Shown: piece by piece, positions 63,374 through 64,000 of the stretch
How the letters are laid out: the number at the start of each line of letters is the position of its first letter
Numbering within the stretch: position 1 is the first letter of the stretch
From: an uncultured Roseburia sp.
GTDB taxonomy: Bacteria; Bacillota; Clostridia; Lachnospirales; Lachnospiraceae
Length of the DNA stretch: 64,000 bases
Reading direction: 5' to 3'
NCBI GenBank assembly: GCA_910577925.1
Contig: CAJTOI010000005.1
Location: 118,086 to 182,085, forward strand
Program-made: the position numbers and the translations under genes
The notes under the pieces: generated by a model
The model's input: only the letters and a program-made list of their open reading frames with translations
Told to the model about the DNA's origin: nothing
The model's database searches: none

Positions 63374-64000
63374 TTAATTCTATAACGCTTGATTTTACTG
63401 ATTTGTGCCCCGATATCTGATATAATATCTACAAAGGTTTCAATGAAACAGGCTCATTTTTCTTGCAGCTTTTTATGGATAACGGGGTGAAACACATGTA
63501 TAGACCGCTTGATAAGTTACAACATTCGTTCCTTGATTTCAACCAACCCATGGGGCTTAAAATGAATCCGGATAACCGGTGGGTCAAAATGGCTGACTGT
63601 ATCCCATGGGATGAATTCGAAATAAAATATGCAGAGCTTTTCCCAAGTGGCACCGGCAATGTTGCCAAACCGCTACGCATGGCGCTGGGAGCCCTGATCA
63701 TCCAGACAAAGTTTCAGTTCGCTGACCGCGAACTTGTGGAACAGATCACGGAGAACCCATACCTGCAGTACTTTATCGGGCTTCCCGGATATCAGGAAGA
63801 AGCCCCGTTTGATGCAAGCACACTTGTCCTGTTTCGTAAACGCATTACAGCAGAAATGCTGATGGAAGCCAATGAGTATCTTCTTGCACACAAAGATGAC
63901 GGCAGAAATGACAAAACCCCTCCATCTGCCGGAGGTTCAGGCACGCCTGATGTTCCAAAAGAAGACGGGAACAAAGGGACGCTGACACTGGATGCGACCT
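63374..64000 (+). mobile_element. Insertion sequence of IS5/IS1182 type, left end, continues past the window
   Basis: The left boundary is inferred from where the radical SAM frame stops making sense, about 63361-63376; terminal inverted repeats cannot be verified because the right end is not present. A TATAAT at 63421-63426 may be the -10 of the transposase promoter. Confidence 0.6.
63496..64000 (+). CDS. Transposase, DUF772 N-terminal domain (partial)
   Basis: 168 codons visible, open to the window edge. Starts MYRPLDKLQHSFLDFNQP. The segment LRMALGALIIQTKFQFADRE, then ENPYLQYFIGLPGYQ and PFDASTLVLFRKRI, is the InsH/DUF772 N-terminal domain of IS5/IS1182-like transposases; the DDE catalytic domain would follow beyond 64000. 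ATG at 63496 has GGGGTG upstream; another in-frame ATG at 63475 lacks one. It lies head-to-head with the broken radical SAM gene. Confidence 0.88.
   Translation, partial: MYRPLDKLQHSFLDFNQPMGLKMNPDNRWVKMADCIPWDEFEIKYAELFPSGTGNVAKPLRMALGALIIQTKFQFADRELVEQITENPYLQYFIGLPGYQEEAPFDASTLVLFRKRITAEMLMEANEYLLAHKDDGRNDKTPPSAGGSGTPDVPKEDGNKGTLTLDAT

Overview
The window looks like chromosomal DNA of a spore-forming member of the Bacillota, class Clostridia, most likely family Lachnospiraceae. The support is gene content and order: spo0A, spoIVB and recN lie next to argR, nadK, tlyA, dxs, ispA, xseB, xseA and nusB; nudF-spoIIM-xerD has the order known from Bacillus; there is a GGGtGRT protein paired with a NifU-like scaffold. 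GTG and TTG starts are common. Almost every gene is on the minus strand. The exceptions are a DUF5688 gene, a DAHP synthase, a DUF3783 gene and a transposase at the right edge.

Layout, left to right: (1) 0-3.2 kb: a TM2/SHOCT protein, the GGGtGRT/Fe-S scaffold pair and a GlmU-like hexapeptide protein. (2) 3.2-11.1 kb: TraX-like protein, a giant DNA topoisomerase III with six C-terminal zinc-ribbon repeats, an ATPase with a degenerate P-loop, and a Na/Pi cotransporter. (3) 11.1-16.3 kb: a structured repeat, asd behind an ARG-box-like promoter, argH, queH and a glycosyltransferase. (4) 16.4-23.2 kb: a nucleoside import and salvage operon (BmpA lipoprotein, ABC ATPase, two permeases, deoC, udk) preceded by tRNA-Thr. 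(5) 23.4-38.6 kb: DUF5688, glgA, then the sporulation/housekeeping block spo0A, a TPR-GGDEF protein, spoIVB, recN, argR, nadK, tlyA, dxs, ispA, xseB, xseA, nusB and Asp23. (6) 38.6-43.7 kb: metA, ligA, an RluF-type pseudouridine synthase and an SH3b protein. (7) 43.9-53 kb: tRNA-Arg, DUF4422, aroD and divergent aroG, xerD-spoIIM-nudF, rny, and recX-recA with a LexA box. (8) 53.4-57.5 kb: DUF3783, a Cache chemoreceptor and prfC.

The last part (57.6-64 kb) differs from the rest. It becomes markedly AT-rich from about 61 kb and holds a tightly packed minus-strand cluster: a radical SAM/SPASM protein that has lost its N-terminal half, a complete radical SAM protein, a minimal cytosolic subtilisin-like protease and two ABC exporter half-transporters. 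A transposase of the IS5/IS1182 type (DUF772 N-terminus) begins next to the broken end. I read this as a peptide-modification and export (RiPP-type) island interrupted by an insertion sequence; no precursor peptide is visible inside the window.

All functions are from reading translations and motifs by eye; no database search was possible. Starts were chosen from ribosome binding sites and family N-termini.
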